The notes: generated by a model from the sequence alone, not told the origin. Counted from the stretch's first letter, positions 1 through 7,267 are shown. The stretch is 37,991 nucleotides of DNA from Akkermansia muciniphila (GCA_945867235.1 CAMBHS010000010.1:1-37991), one strand, 5' to 3'. Numbers and translations are program-made.

Positions 1-279
1 GAATTTCAACGCGAGGTCTTCAGGATGACGGAAGTATTCCTCGCGATATTCTTCCGCCGCCATCCACACGGCAAACACGTTCGTCAAATCCACCTCACGC
101 CAGCCGTGCCCGGCAGCTTTCGTCCGATGTTCGAACTCTTTCAATTTCACGAGCAACCGCCGCTCATCCTCCTTCGGATACACCACAAAGATGATGCGTT
201 GCGCCCCAGCCAGATTGCGCTGCCAAGGAGCGAAAATATGCCGCTCGTATTGCTCTGCCAAATCGTCAATGCGTGACAC
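1..279 (-). CDS. brxB: BREX protein BrxB (DUF1788 family), N-terminal 93 residues
   Basis: The frame opens with GTG at 279 and stays open to base 1, so the gene continues beyond the left edge. The protein starts V/M-SRIDDLAEQYERHIF, followed by PWQRNLAGAQRIIFVVYPKEDE and GHGWREVDLTNVFAVWMA. From memory this matches the start of DUF1788 proteins, which are BrxB of BREX phage-defence systems. BrxB is a small soluble component needed for BREX, with no agreed enzymatic role. The start lies 14 bases inside the end of the upstream gene, so the two are probably translationally coupled. The order brxA-brxB is that of type I BREX operons, in which brxC, pglX, pglZ and brxL usually follow. Those would lie left of the window. 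No alternative ATG is near, and the GTG fits the family N-terminus well. Confidence 0.85.
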   Translation of the reverse strand, partial: MSRIDDLAEQYERHIFAPWQRNLAGAQRIIFVVYPKEDERRLLVKLKEFEHRTKAAGHGWREVDLTNVFAVWMAAEEYREEYFRHPEDLALKF

Positions 280-1024
280 GCGAATCCTTTATCTCTTGTG
301 TGGTTAAGATATTGGTGAACCCGATTTCGATCACGTCTCCCGCCGCTCTCAAGTCCAGTCCGCTCAGCCGTTTCGCCTCTGCCGCGATGTTCCGCAATTC
401 TCCCGGCGACGAATCCAGCACGCGAGTCCAGCTCGTTTTAAACAATCGGCCACCTCGCAGTCCTTCCAAATAGCCAAGCATCAGTGCATAGGCCGTCACC
501 AAAGGAGTGGGGCGGATCAACTGCCGGAATTTACGCGCACGGCCTCGGAGATGCCCGCTCTGCGTCCACGAGGACGAAACATTGCGCACCACCTTGTCGA
601 GTGTCGCGTCATTCAACCGGGTGCCAACAGAAGTGCGGATGGCGTCGGTGATTTTCTGGCGGGAAAGTTCCTCGCCCGAGGTCATGGCGAGAATTGGTTC
701 GGCGGTAGCCCGCAGAAGGGGATCGCGGGCGAGGGAGCACAACAGAGCCAGCACGGGACGCCCCGGCACGTCATTCTGCCAGAACAGGCGCAAGACCCGG
801 AATAAGGGGATCGTCGGTTCGAGGGCGTAAAGTTCGGATAAGTGTTGAGCTGTGATCTTCCGGTTCGCCCCCGTCTGCTTGCCGAGGGCATTTCTCTCGA
901 TGATGGCGGACAAATAGTCCGACCGACCTGCGACAAGGGGAAGACTGTTCAGCAACAAAGAAAGCTCCTCCAGCATGATGGTTCGACTAGAATGAGTTCC
1001 AATCGCCCCGCTTCTAAATCCCAT
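266..1024 (-). CDS. brxA: BREX protein BrxA-like (DUF1819-like), first gene of the operon
   Basis: The product is about 252 residues, with no signal peptide or membrane segment. It contains THSSRTIMLEELSLLL near the N-terminus, ELYALEPTIPLFRVLRLFW and LLCSLARDPLLRATAEPIL in the middle, and SSSWTQSGHLRGRARKFR followed by YALMLGYLEGLRGG near the C-terminus. I recognise this pattern as the DUF1819-type protein that precedes DUF1788 in BREX loci. BrxA is a small DNA-binding, winged-helix-type protein in characterised systems. The longest frame starts at GTG 1051, but the predicted transcription start is near 1052, so ATG 1024 is preferred. ATG 976 is a third option, but it would remove the conserved-looking THSSRT segment. 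No clear Shine-Dalgarno is seen. The family assignment comes from pattern memory and the brxB neighbour. The operon role is inferred. Confidence 0.75.
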   Translation of the reverse strand: MGFRSGAIGTHSSRTIMLEELSLLLNSLPLVAGRSDYLSAIIERNALGKQTGANRKITAQHLSELYALEPTIPLFRVLRLFWQNDVPGRPVLALLCSLARDPLLRATAEPILAMTSGEELSRQKITDAIRTSVGTRLNDATLDKVVRNVSSSWTQSGHLRGRARKFRQLIRPTPLVTAYALMLGYLEGLRGGRLFKTSWTRVLDSSPGELRNIAAEAKRLSGLDLRAAGDVIEIGFTNILTTQEIKDSRVTH

Positions 1025-1058
1025 TTTCTGCGGTAAGTTTTCGGCTCGCACGTCATCA

Positions 1059-1086
1059 TTAATAGCACGGAATTACGAACTGTCAA
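1059..1086 (-). promoter_or_regulatory. Sigma70-type promoter of the BREX operon
   Basis: On the minus strand a perfect -35 box TTGACA (1086-1081) is followed by a 16-base spacer and TATTAA (1064-1059) as -10, four of six matches. Transcription would start near 1052. That leaves a leader of about 28 bases before ATG 1024 and almost none before GTG 1051. Confidence 0.6.
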
Positions 1087-1116
1087 TTGCACCGGCAAGT
1101 TTGCCGGTGCAATTGA
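1083..1116. promoter_or_regulatory. 34-bp perfect-arm dyad overlapping the BREX -35 box (likely operator)
   Basis: The arms TCAATTGCACCGGCAA (1083-1098) and TTGCCGGTGCAATTGA (1101-1116) are exact reverse complements separated by GT. The dyad covers the inner part of the -35 box and extends upstream, where a repressor or class II activator would bind. It is not followed by a T-run on either strand, so a terminator is unlikely. WYL-type BrxR regulators are known to bind inverted repeats upstream of BREX operons. No regulator gene is in the window, so the link is inference. Confidence 0.6.
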
Positions 1117-1245
1117 TTGGATACTTCCGATCGCCACTTGGGGGACTCTTCAAAGCAAGGTGGGGTTCTTTGATGTCACGAAGTTGAGTCGCTAAGTCGT
1201 GAGCCTCCGTGATGTCTATATCTCCCGTCGGGTCGATTACCGTGA

Positions 1246-1452
1246 GGACATCGCCCGGTCAGCAAGATCGGGACACTGCGGAGTTTCGCTCTGTCAGGGC
1301 GACCGTTGGTAGAACACCCGTTCCACATCGTGAAGAATCTGTTTGGCCATCGGAAGGTGCGCTACCGGGGATTGGCCAAAAACGGACATCAACTCTATAC
1401 GCTCTTTGGACTTGCCAACGTGGTGATCGGAGGACGAACCGCCAGAACGTGA
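1246..1452 (+). pseudogene. IS5-family transposase, C-terminal remnant
   Basis: The frame that ends at TGA 1450-1452 reads LSGRPLVEHPFHIVKNLF followed by GHRKVRYRGLAKNGHQLYTL and FGLANVVIGGR. The block VEHPF..K..FG..KVRYRGLAKN is the conserved C-terminal end of IS5-type DDE transposases, including the last catalytic-region helix. The frame is closed upstream by TGA at 1243-1245 and no N-terminal part or DDE core is present, so this is a dead fragment of about 69 codons. It sits just outside the BREX promoter region, which fits an island edge that has gathered insertion elements. Confidence 0.8.
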
Positions 1453-1609
1453 AAAGACTCTGAATCAAATCGGTTGAAGCGGTAAAAAACGGCAAATCAA
1501 CCCCGCCACCAAACCATAACGGATCCGCCAACCCAAGGCACCGGACACAAATCCCCGGCAAGGGACAATCATCCATCAGCAGTAAATACTGAAAAAATGG
1601 AAACTTGGC

Positions 1610-1637
1610 TTTATTCAGCGTTTCCTTAGGAGAGTCC
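1610..1637 (+). repeat. Possible right terminal inverted repeat of the IS5-type remnant
   Basis: Read inwards on the minus strand the segment begins GGACTCTCCTAAGGAAACGC and continues TGAATAAA. The AACGCTGAATAA core resembles ends of several IS5-group elements as I remember them. The transposase remnant ends 157 bases upstream and no left partner is visible, so the assignment is weak. Confidence 0.3.
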
Positions 1638-1676
1638 TGCGGCGGAGAATACGCCTAGGCGTACAGCCCGCCGCAG
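1637..1676. repeat. Symmetric three-part dyad (9-bp arms around a 12-bp palindrome)
   Basis: Outer arms CTGCGGCGG (1637-1645) and CCGCCGCAG (1668-1676) flank the perfect palindrome ACGCCTAGGCGT (1651-1662), with unpaired five-base spacers on both sides. All parts share one symmetry axis at 1656/1657. No T-run follows on either strand, so it is not a standard terminator. It could be a REP-like element or a protein site. Confidence 0.6.
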
Positions 1677-2079
1677 AACCCAAAAGGGATGCCAAAAAGT
1701 AAAACTCGAAAGATTACGTGGGCTCGACCACCGGCGATGTTGACCTAGTCTTTCACAAGACCTTCACCCGATTTGAGTCCGAACCATTGTAGAACAGACA
1801 ACCCCACAAACGCACGAGGATCGCGCAGGACGCGTTTTCATGGTCACCCCTGCCGGTTCCCGTGGAATCGATTTGTGAAATATTTCACAAGCAAGGAGCG
1901 ATCTGCCCTTTGGACACCTAACCTTTGAAAGCTTTTCAATAGATTCCTTGGGGGGGTGGGGGAACAATGGACTCCTTCCACATTCCTCCCTTATCCCCCC
2001 CATCGCGATTGATTTGGCGGTGGAGGCAGCAGAGACGACGAAACTTTCGACGTTCCTCCCCTTTCCTCGTAGAGTCAAA

Positions 2080-2230
2080 TCACTGCGGAATCAAGCGGTA
2101 GAATTGTCGTGGACCACTTTGAGTGACGTTGTTGGTGGCAACCGCAATCCAGATCGGGTTCGCCAGATCCGGGTCACTTGCAGTTCAAGAGTGTTGACCA
2201 GCCCGATCGTGGGCTCGACGCATCAACAAA
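2080..2230 (-). pseudogene. C-terminal remnant of a secreted protein with Ig-like/FYRL tail, frameshifted
   Basis: From 2178 down to the TGA at 2080-2082 the minus strand reads SDPDLANPIWIAVATNNV then TQSGPRQFYRLIPQ. This is the form of the C-terminal domain common in Verrucomicrobiota secreted proteins (…SPDLANPxW…xxFYRL…). The intact protein at 12717-15731 ends in a related way with TYFRLKK. A one-base shift at about 2180 moves the frame to an upstream stretch, LVNTLELQV, that completes the domain start. No further upstream part of the gene is recognisable. It is probably a decayed gene end left by rearrangement at the island edge. Confidence 0.45.
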
Positions 2231-2428
2231 GTCTCCCTGTTCCATTCCTTCCTGCTCGTCGCGAAACAGTCGGGATGTGACGGTGAAAATCCTAACGATT
2301 CCTAACACAGAAGTTTCGTTTTGGGGTGGTCAGACGACTTGAAAGCAAATAGTAAAAAGTGTGCTAAACACCAATAGAAACGCGGTTAAAACACACTTAT
2401 CCCGAACCTCCACGAACGAGCGGAACTA

Positions 2429-2453
2429 GGTTCAAATCTCACCGTCCCGACCA
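2429..2453 (+). other. tRNA 3'-end fragment (tRNA-Pro-like), probable attachment site
   Basis: The segment contains a T-loop GGTTCAAATC, the 3' strand of a T-stem (CTCAC), an acceptor 3' strand CGTCCCG, discriminator A and an encoded CCA. The matching 5' T-stem strand, the anticodon arm and the acceptor 5' strand CGGGACG are absent in the bases upstream, so this is only the tail of a tRNA gene. The C1:G72 pair implied by CGTCCCG-A-CCA points to tRNA-Pro. Tyrosine recombinases that use tRNA genes leave exactly such a 3'-end copy at the far junction. On the plus strand it implies that the intact tRNA and the element lie to the left. Confidence 0.6.
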
Positions 2454-2866
2454 TTTCCTTTGTAAAAAACATCATTTCCGCCCTTATTTAATAGGGCTTT
2501 CCGCATCTTCCGTTTTTTGACCTCCAATTTTGATACATGGTGAAACCCCGCGAAACACGCACAACAATTGCCAACAAAGTAACCAACGGAAACCAACAAC
2601 ATAATCCGCCAAGACCGCAAAACTCTGGTCACGGCGTCACCTACCTAATTCCGTGAGAAGCCTCGGAGGGGTTTTTCCAACCCTCACGCGTAGAGAAAAA
2701 TGGGACAACGGTGACCTCTTGGAGATGACCACCAACGCCCCAGAATGCCTCAGGTTCAACGATAACCGCGGCACAGGGCAAAAACCGCCACCCCCCCTAG
2801 GGAATCTATTAAAAAGTTTTTAAAGGGATGGTGTCCAATGGGCAGTTCGGTCCTTGCCTGTATAAA

Positions 2867-2990
2867 AAGAACCAATTCGATTCCACTAAGTTGGAACGGT
2901 TCTTGCTTTGCAAGTCGCCAAGGTTCGCCCCCACCGTCAAGCTCCTAAAAATCATGCGGCGGCGTGGAGGGGGGCTGGACTATGCCCCCC
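2867..2990. other. Cluster of strong inverted repeats, function unknown
   Basis: Arms AAGAACC (2867-2873) and GGTTCTT (2898-2904) enclose a second stem TTCCA (2881-2885)/TGGAA (2892-2896). About 65 bases downstream GGGGGGC (2969-2975) pairs with GCCCCCC (2984-2990) over an eight-base loop. A 15-bp AT palindrome lies just upstream at 2809-2823. These are direct sequence observations. No known RNA family is recognised and no coding frame explains them. Confidence 0.35.
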
Positions 2991-3215
2991 ATGAGCTTAA
3001 TAATTCATCATAGTAATTCCTCATTATGAATTATGTGTTTGATCTTGGAACGGCTCGAATTATATCCTTTGTATCCCGCTTTTGTATCCCATCGGTCATT
3101 TATTGAGTCAAATTGGGAAAACTACAGAAAAGAGGCAACATCAATTCCATCAACGCCCGCTTGATCTAAGTGACGTTCTGATAATGTAGGATAAGAAGGG
3201 CGAAAGCGTCGTAAA

Positions 3216-3258
3216 CTAATCCGAAGTCAGATACTCTATCCAATTGAGCTACCGGCGC
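3216..3258 (-). pseudogene. tRNA-Arg(TCG) gene, 5'-half fragment (nucleotides 1-43)
   Basis: Read on the minus strand, the segment starts GCGCCGGTAGCTCAATTGG and continues through a full D-arm into an anticodon arm with loop CTTCGGA, so the anticodon is TCG (arginine). Similarity stops after the 3' strand of the anticodon stem. The next bases (TTTACGACG) give no variable loop, T-arm or acceptor 3' strand. The 5' end faces the conserved genes on the right and the broken side faces the island on the left, as expected if an element inserted into or recombined at the anticodon arm. A functional copy must exist elsewhere if this decoder is needed. Confidence 0.7.
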
Positions 3259-3316
3259 GATCGCATACGCCTCGAAGGCTGCTGCGCATTCATAGGTATA
3301 GGCGCAAGCAGGCAGG

Positions 3317-3346
3317 TTGTCAAAACTCGGTGGCGGAAAGTTTATC
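3317..3346 (+). promoter_or_regulatory. Candidate sigma70 promoter for the HupE/UreJ-type gene
   Basis: TTGTCA (3317-3322), an 18-base spacer and TTTATC (3341-3346) precede the ATG at 3383 by 36 bases. The match is moderate and is based on consensus alone. Confidence 0.3.
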
Positions 3347-3382
3347 GGTTCTTAAGATTTGCCCAGTCGCGGGGTTGACCAA

Positions 3383-4588
3383 ATGCATTGTAGCAGGCTG
3401 AATAGCCGCATCACGAAACTAAGCATCCTAATTTCTTTTTACCATGCAGGGAGAACTCTTGCGGCTTTTGCTGTATTTTTGTTGGCCATCGTTTCGAATG
3501 TTCAGGGCCACCACCCAAGCGATAGTTACCTGAATCTAGAAATTTCCGCTGACAAACTGGAAGGGCAATGGGATATCGCCTTACGAGATCTTGAATTTAC
3601 GATTGGGTTAGACAGTGACATTGACGGGGAGGTCACTTGGGGCGAGTTGGAGAGCAAACGAAACGCGGTTGAAAAATACGCTTATGCCCATCTGCGCTTT
3701 TATGTCGATCAGGTGGCGGTTCCAGTGCGAGGCACCGATTTGCTGGTTGCGGATCACAGCGACGGTGTTTACGCGGTGCTCCGGTTTACTTTGCCTCTCC
3801 CTCCGAAGGCGATGGAAATGCGGGTCGATTATTCGCTGCTGTTCGCGACGGATGTGAGGCATCGCGGATTTTACCAGGTTTTGCAAAATGGGACGACGCA
3901 GAACGGAGTATTAAGTCCCACCGAAAATTATTACCGATGTGCCTTGAACAACGGAGAGATGCCTGACTCGACCGATCAAGGATTCAAGGCGTTTTTCAGG
4001 GAAGGCATCTGGCATATCTGGATGGGATACGATCACCTCCTTTTTCTGTTGGCACTCCTGTTGCCGTCAGTGTTGCGTCGAAGGAATGGAAAATGGGTTC
4101 CGATACCCACCTTGAGATCCGCGACACTCGGAGTTGTCAAAGTGATCACTGCATTCACGCTAGCGCATTCGCTGACTTTGAGTTTAGCCGCGCTCGGGTG
4201 GGTTCATTTGTCCTCACGCTTTGTCGAGTCCACGATCGCCGCTTCGGTGATCGTAGCGGCCTGCAATAATATCCGCCCCGTATTTTTGGACCGTGGCTGG
4301 GTGGTGGCTTTTATTTTTGGGCTCATTCACGGATTCGGTTTCGCAAGTGTGTTGGTGGATCTAGGCTTGCAAACTGGGTCTTTAGCCACTGCCTTGATTG
4401 GGTTTAATGTCGGGGTTGAAGCGGGTCAACTGGCGATTGTCGCGGTCTTTCTACCACTTGCTTATGCCTTACGGCGATCTTGGATTTACCAAGGACTCAT
4501 CCTAAAATCGGGCTCCGTGGGGATCGCTGGAATCGCGGCGGTATGGATGTGTGAGCGCGTGTTGAATTTCAAGGTGTTACCTTTTTAA
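3383..4588 (+). CDS. HupE/UreJ-type membrane protein with N-terminal periplasmic domain
   Basis: The longest frame starts at TTG 3359. ATG 3383 is chosen because it places a normal signal peptide (hydrophobic AAFAVFLLAIVSNVQG, cleavage before HHPSD) at the N-terminus, giving about 401 residues. An exported domain of about 170 residues contains DSDIDGEVTWGE, a canonical EF-hand calcium loop. The C-terminal half carries the HupE/UreJ_2 pattern: GIWHIWMGYDHLLFLLALLL, HSLTLSLAALGWV, FGLIHGFGFASVL and FNVGVEAGQL, with five to six membrane segments. The conserved His/Asp residues (H-x3-GxDH and HGFGF) are typical of metal-handling membrane proteins related to nickel/cobalt permeases. The metal and the direction of transport cannot be told from sequence. 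It stands alone, with ilvD 80 bases downstream. Confidence 0.85.
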   Translation: MHCSRLNSRITKLSILISFYHAGRTLAAFAVFLLAIVSNVQGHHPSDSYLNLEISADKLEGQWDIALRDLEFTIGLDSDIDGEVTWGELESKRNAVEKYAYAHLRFYVDQVAVPVRGTDLLVADHSDGVYAVLRFTLPLPPKAMEMRVDYSLLFATDVRHRGFYQVLQNGTTQNGVLSPTENYYRCALNNGEMPDSTDQGFKAFFREGIWHIWMGYDHLLFLLALLLPSVLRRRNGKWVPIPTLRSATLGVVKVITAFTLAHSLTLSLAALGWVHLSSRFVESTIAASVIVAACNNIRPVFLDRGWVVAFIFGLIHGFGFASVLVDLGLQTGSLATALIGFNVGVEAGQLAIVAVFLPLAYALRRSWIYQGLILKSGSVGIAGIAAVWMCERVLNFKVLPF

Positions 4589-4668
4589 GTCGTCATTCGA
4601 AGGTCAGTTCTTGCAAGTTCCCGTTGCACCGGCTGTGTGGATCAGCTTAAATTGATGTCTCGTTTAAT

Positions 4669-6408
4669 ATGAATCGCCCGAATCAAAAACCTCGCCAAAA
4701 AACTCAATCCGAAAGACCAGCCCCCAACATCCGCCAATTTTCAGGCCAGGTTGTTGATGGAGCGGATCGCGCGGCCAGTCGCGCCATGTTGCACGCAGTC
4801 GGTTTTGCTTCGGAGGATTTCAGGAAGTCCCAAATCGGGATCGCCTCGACCTGGAGTATGGTAACGCCGTGCAATATGCACATCGACAAATTGGCGGTGG
4901 AAGCCGCGATCGGCACGAATGCTGCCGGAGGCAAGGCGGTGATCTTTAATACCATCACCATCTCCGATGGGATTTCGATGGGGACCGAAGGGATGAAATA
5001 CTCACTCGTGTCGCGCGAGGTCATTGCGGATTCGATCGAGACTGTGATGGGGTGCGAAGGGTTTGATGGCGTCGTGGCAATTGGTGGGTGCGACAAAAAC
5101 ATGCCCGGATGCATCATGGCACTCGCGCGGCTTAATCGTCCCGGCATTTTCGTCTATGGCGGAACGATTCTCCCGGGATGTTTTCAGAATCGAAATGTCG
5201 ATGTCGTTTCGGTTTTCGAGGCCGTGGGGGCGCATGCGAACAAAAAGATTTCCGACGAGGACCTCGCAGGGATCGAAAAATGCGCGATCCCGGGTCCAGG
5301 TTCCTGCGGCGGGATGTATACGGCCAACACGATGGCGTGTGCTATCGAAGCTCTTGGAATGAGCCTGCCGAATAGCTCAGCTCAATCGGCGATCTCTAAA
5401 GAGAAAGTGCTCGACTGCCAACGTGCCGGAGCGGCTGTGGTTGAGTTGCTCAAGCTTGGGATCCGTCCGCTCGACATCATGACGCGGCGTGCATTTGAGA
5501 ATTCCATTACTGTAGTGATCGCGCTCGGGGGATCCACGAACGCCGTTCTGCACCTTCTCGCCATGGCTCACTCCGCTGGGGTCAAACTATCCATCGACGA
5601 CTTTACAAAAATCGGGAAGCGTGTTCCGGTTCTCGCGGATCTCAAACCGAGCGGTCGATTTGTCATGGCTGAACTCGTGGCGATCGGGGGCATTGTGCCG
5701 CTGATGAAAACATTGCTGGATGCCGGATTGCTTCATGGAGACTGCCTGACGGTGACGGGAAAAACTCTCGCCGAGAACCTCAAGAACGCACCCTCCTACC
5801 CGGTAGGACAGGAAATAATCCGGCCGCTCAATAATCCGATCAAGGCCAACAGCCATCTTGTCGTTCTTTACGGAAACTTGGCTCCGACGGGTGCCGTCGC
5901 CAAAATAAGCGGGAAGGAAGGTCTCGAATTTACAGGCAAAGCCCGCGTATTCAACTCGGAAGAAGCGGCGATGAAAAAGATTCTCGATGGCTCAATCAAA
6001 AAGAGCGACGTCATCGTTATCCGAAATGAAGGACCGCGGGGTGGTCCCGGGATGCGCGAGATGCTCGGACCTACTAGTGCCGTTATGGGACGCGGGCTCG
6101 GCAAAGACGTTGCCCTGATAACGGACGGTCGTTTCTCGGGAGGTAGCCACGGATTTGTCGTCGGTCATATCTCGCCGGAATCTTACGTGGGAGGTCCGCT
6201 GGCTATCGTTAAGAACGGCGACTCCATCACCATCGATGCCCGGAAGCAGACCCTTAATTTGAATATTCCGGCAACGGAAATCAAAGCTCGACTCAAAGCC
6301 TGGAAAAAGCCGAAGCCCCACTACACCAAGGGCGTTCTCGCGAAGTATGCCACCCAAGTGAGTTCGGCACACCTAGGAGCGGTGACAGATTTGAATCTCT
6401 CCGTGTAA
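4669..6408 (+). CDS. ilvD: Dihydroxy-acid dehydratase
   Basis: IlvD dehydrates 2,3-dihydroxy-isovalerate and 2,3-dihydroxy-3-methylvalerate to the 2-oxo acids, the third common step of valine and isoleucine synthesis. The 579-residue protein has the usual length of the compact class. The iron-sulfur and Mg-binding motifs are all present: STWSMVTPCNMHI, GGCDKNMPGCIMALARLN and GPGSCGGMYTANTMAC. GGSTNAVLHLLAMAHSAG, NEGPRGGPGMREML and TDGRFSGGSHGFVVGHISPE follow in the expected order. The three cysteines in TPCN, GCDK and SCGG are the expected cluster ligands. The first 25 residues are a basic, proline-rich extension. No Shine-Dalgarno is seen before ATG 4669. The gene is not linked to ilvN-ilvC, which lie 20 kb away on the other strand. 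Confidence 0.96.
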   Translation: MNRPNQKPRQKTQSERPAPNIRQFSGQVVDGADRAASRAMLHAVGFASEDFRKSQIGIASTWSMVTPCNMHIDKLAVEAAIGTNAAGGKAVIFNTITISDGISMGTEGMKYSLVSREVIADSIETVMGCEGFDGVVAIGGCDKNMPGCIMALARLNRPGIFVYGGTILPGCFQNRNVDVVSVFEAVGAHANKKISDEDLAGIEKCAIPGPGSCGGMYTANTMACAIEALGMSLPNSSAQSAISKEKVLDCQRAGAAVVELLKLGIRPLDIMTRRAFENSITVVIALGGSTNAVLHLLAMAHSAGVKLSIDDFTKIGKRVPVLADLKPSGRFVMAELVAIGGIVPLMKTLLDAGLLHGDCLTVTGKTLAENLKNAPSYPVGQEIIRPLNNPIKANSHLVVLYGNLAPTGAVAKISGKEGLEFTGKARVFNSEEAAMKKILDGSIKKSDVIVIRNEGPRGGPGMREMLGPTSAVMGRGLGKDVALITDGRFSGGSHGFVVGHISPESYVGGPLAIVKNGDSITIDARKQTLNLNIPATEIKARLKAWKKPKPHYTKGVLAKYATQVSSAHLGAVTDLNLSV

Positions 6409-6439
6409 TTGCTCAGAAATCGCCGGAGTGAAAATGGGA

Positions 6440-7267
6440 TCAGCCTTGGATTTTCTTCAAAATCCCTAGCCAGCGTTTCCATGCGTCCTCACGGGCTTTC
6501 TTATTGGCGGCACTTGCGTCGGGGGCCTCGCCAGCCCGCATAAAACCGTGTCCGGCGCCTTCATAGGTTACGGGTTCATAAACCTTGGTTGCCTGCTTCA
6601 TCAACTCGGTCGATTTCGGGATGGTGCCATTGATACGCTCGTCGTTGCCCGCATAGAAACCGTAAACGGGTGCGGAAATTCGGGCGATGGCAGAGGCATC
6701 ATCGGGACCACTGCCATAAAACGGAAATGCAGCCTTCACCTTTTTGTTATTCGCAGCGAAACGGAATGATTGCCCGCCACCCCAACAGAATCCACCGACC
6801 ACGACCTTGCCATTCGATGCCGGCAATGCCATCACATAATCCGTGACGGCGTTCAGATCGGCAGTAACCTGCTCTGGGTTGAGTGCTGAGACGGCTTTCC
6901 GAACCGCATCTCCACTTCCTAATTCAGCCGTTCCACCCCCACCGGGAGCCGCACCGGAGAGGAGGTCCGGGGCGATGGCAACATAACCCGCCTCTGCCAA
7001 TTGGTCCGCCACGCCGCGCACCCAGTCGCTCAAGCCAAAGATTTCATGAATGACGACCACTGCCGTCGCCTTCGTCTTCACTTCGGGAAACGCGACGAAA
7101 CAATTGATCTCGCGGGCACCCTGCTTGACTTTCACCCACTCCATATGACGCGGGGATTTTTCCAATCGCGCCTTAGCCCATTCCTGCGCGACGACTGGGA
7201 CACAAAGACCACAGCAAACCGCAACCATCATCATCAATCTATTCATAAGTGATTTATTCAGGGTCAT
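6440..7267 (-). CDS. Exported dienelactone hydrolase family protein
   Basis: This 275-residue alpha/beta hydrolase has an N-terminal signal peptide (MNRLMMMVAVCCGLCVPVVAQ from residue 8). The cysteine nucleophile sits in the elbow GGFCWGGG near residue 160, the acid in YAGNDERI and the histidine in GAGHGFMRAG, the Cys-Asp-His triad of dienelactone hydrolases. VVVIHEIFGLSDWVRGVADQLA is the conserved N-terminal block. Such enzymes open the lactone ring of dienelactone in aromatic degradation, although many family members act on other esters. The start ATG at 7267 shares one base with the TAA of the upstream dioxygenase gene (TAATG), so the pair is one transcription unit with likely translational coupling. 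It converges on ilvD, with 31 bases between the two stop codons and no terminator visible. Confidence 0.88.
   Translation of the reverse strand: MTLNKSLMNRLMMMVAVCCGLCVPVVAQEWAKARLEKSPRHMEWVKVKQGAREINCFVAFPEVKTKATAVVVIHEIFGLSDWVRGVADQLAEAGYVAIAPDLLSGAAPGGGGTAELGSGDAVRKAVSALNPEQVTADLNAVTDYVMALPASNGKVVVGGFCWGGGQSFRFAANNKKVKAAFPFYGSGPDDASAIARISAPVYGFYAGNDERINGTIPKSTELMKQATKVYEPVTYEGAGHGFMRAGEAPDASAANKKAREDAWKRWLGILKKIQG

Larger units (their letters stand above)
1453..3382. other. Gene-poor island edge of about 1.9 kb
   Basis: No intact gene with a recognisable product was found here on either strand. Open frames are at most about 110 codons and have low-complexity or arginine/serine/proline-rich products typical of chance frames. 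What can be supported is a possible insertion-sequence end, several dyads, a frameshifted C-terminal remnant of a secreted protein, two tRNA gene pieces and a candidate promoter for the gene at 3383. The two tRNA pieces mark this stretch as the likely boundary between an integrated element and the chromosome. Confidence 0.55.

Noticed and set aside
1072-1255. Minus-strand open frame reading VLTVIDPTGDIDITEAHDLATQLRDIKEP
   Set aside because: The text looks protein-like, but the frame has no start codon, is bounded by stops, covers the promoter and dyad of the BREX operon, and matches no family I know.
1948-2280. Plus-strand frame of 110 codons
   Set aside because: The product is a proline/serine/arginine mix without domain or ribosome site, and it is antisense to the secreted-protein remnant.
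2432-2632. Minus-strand frame of 66 codons ending at the tRNA-like fragment, considered as an integrase end
   Set aside because: It lacks the R-H-R-Y recombinase pattern and has no similarity that I recognise.
3068-3090. Two direct copies of TTTGTATCCC, 13 bases apart, considered as integrase arm sites or CRISPR-like repeats
   Set aside because: Only two short copies with a three-base spacer. Chance cannot be excluded.
3113-3222. Minus-strand frame running out of the tRNA-Arg fragment (LRISLRRFRPSYPTLSERHL…)
   Set aside because: It has no start and no recognised family. It may be the end of a broken gene, but this cannot be supported.
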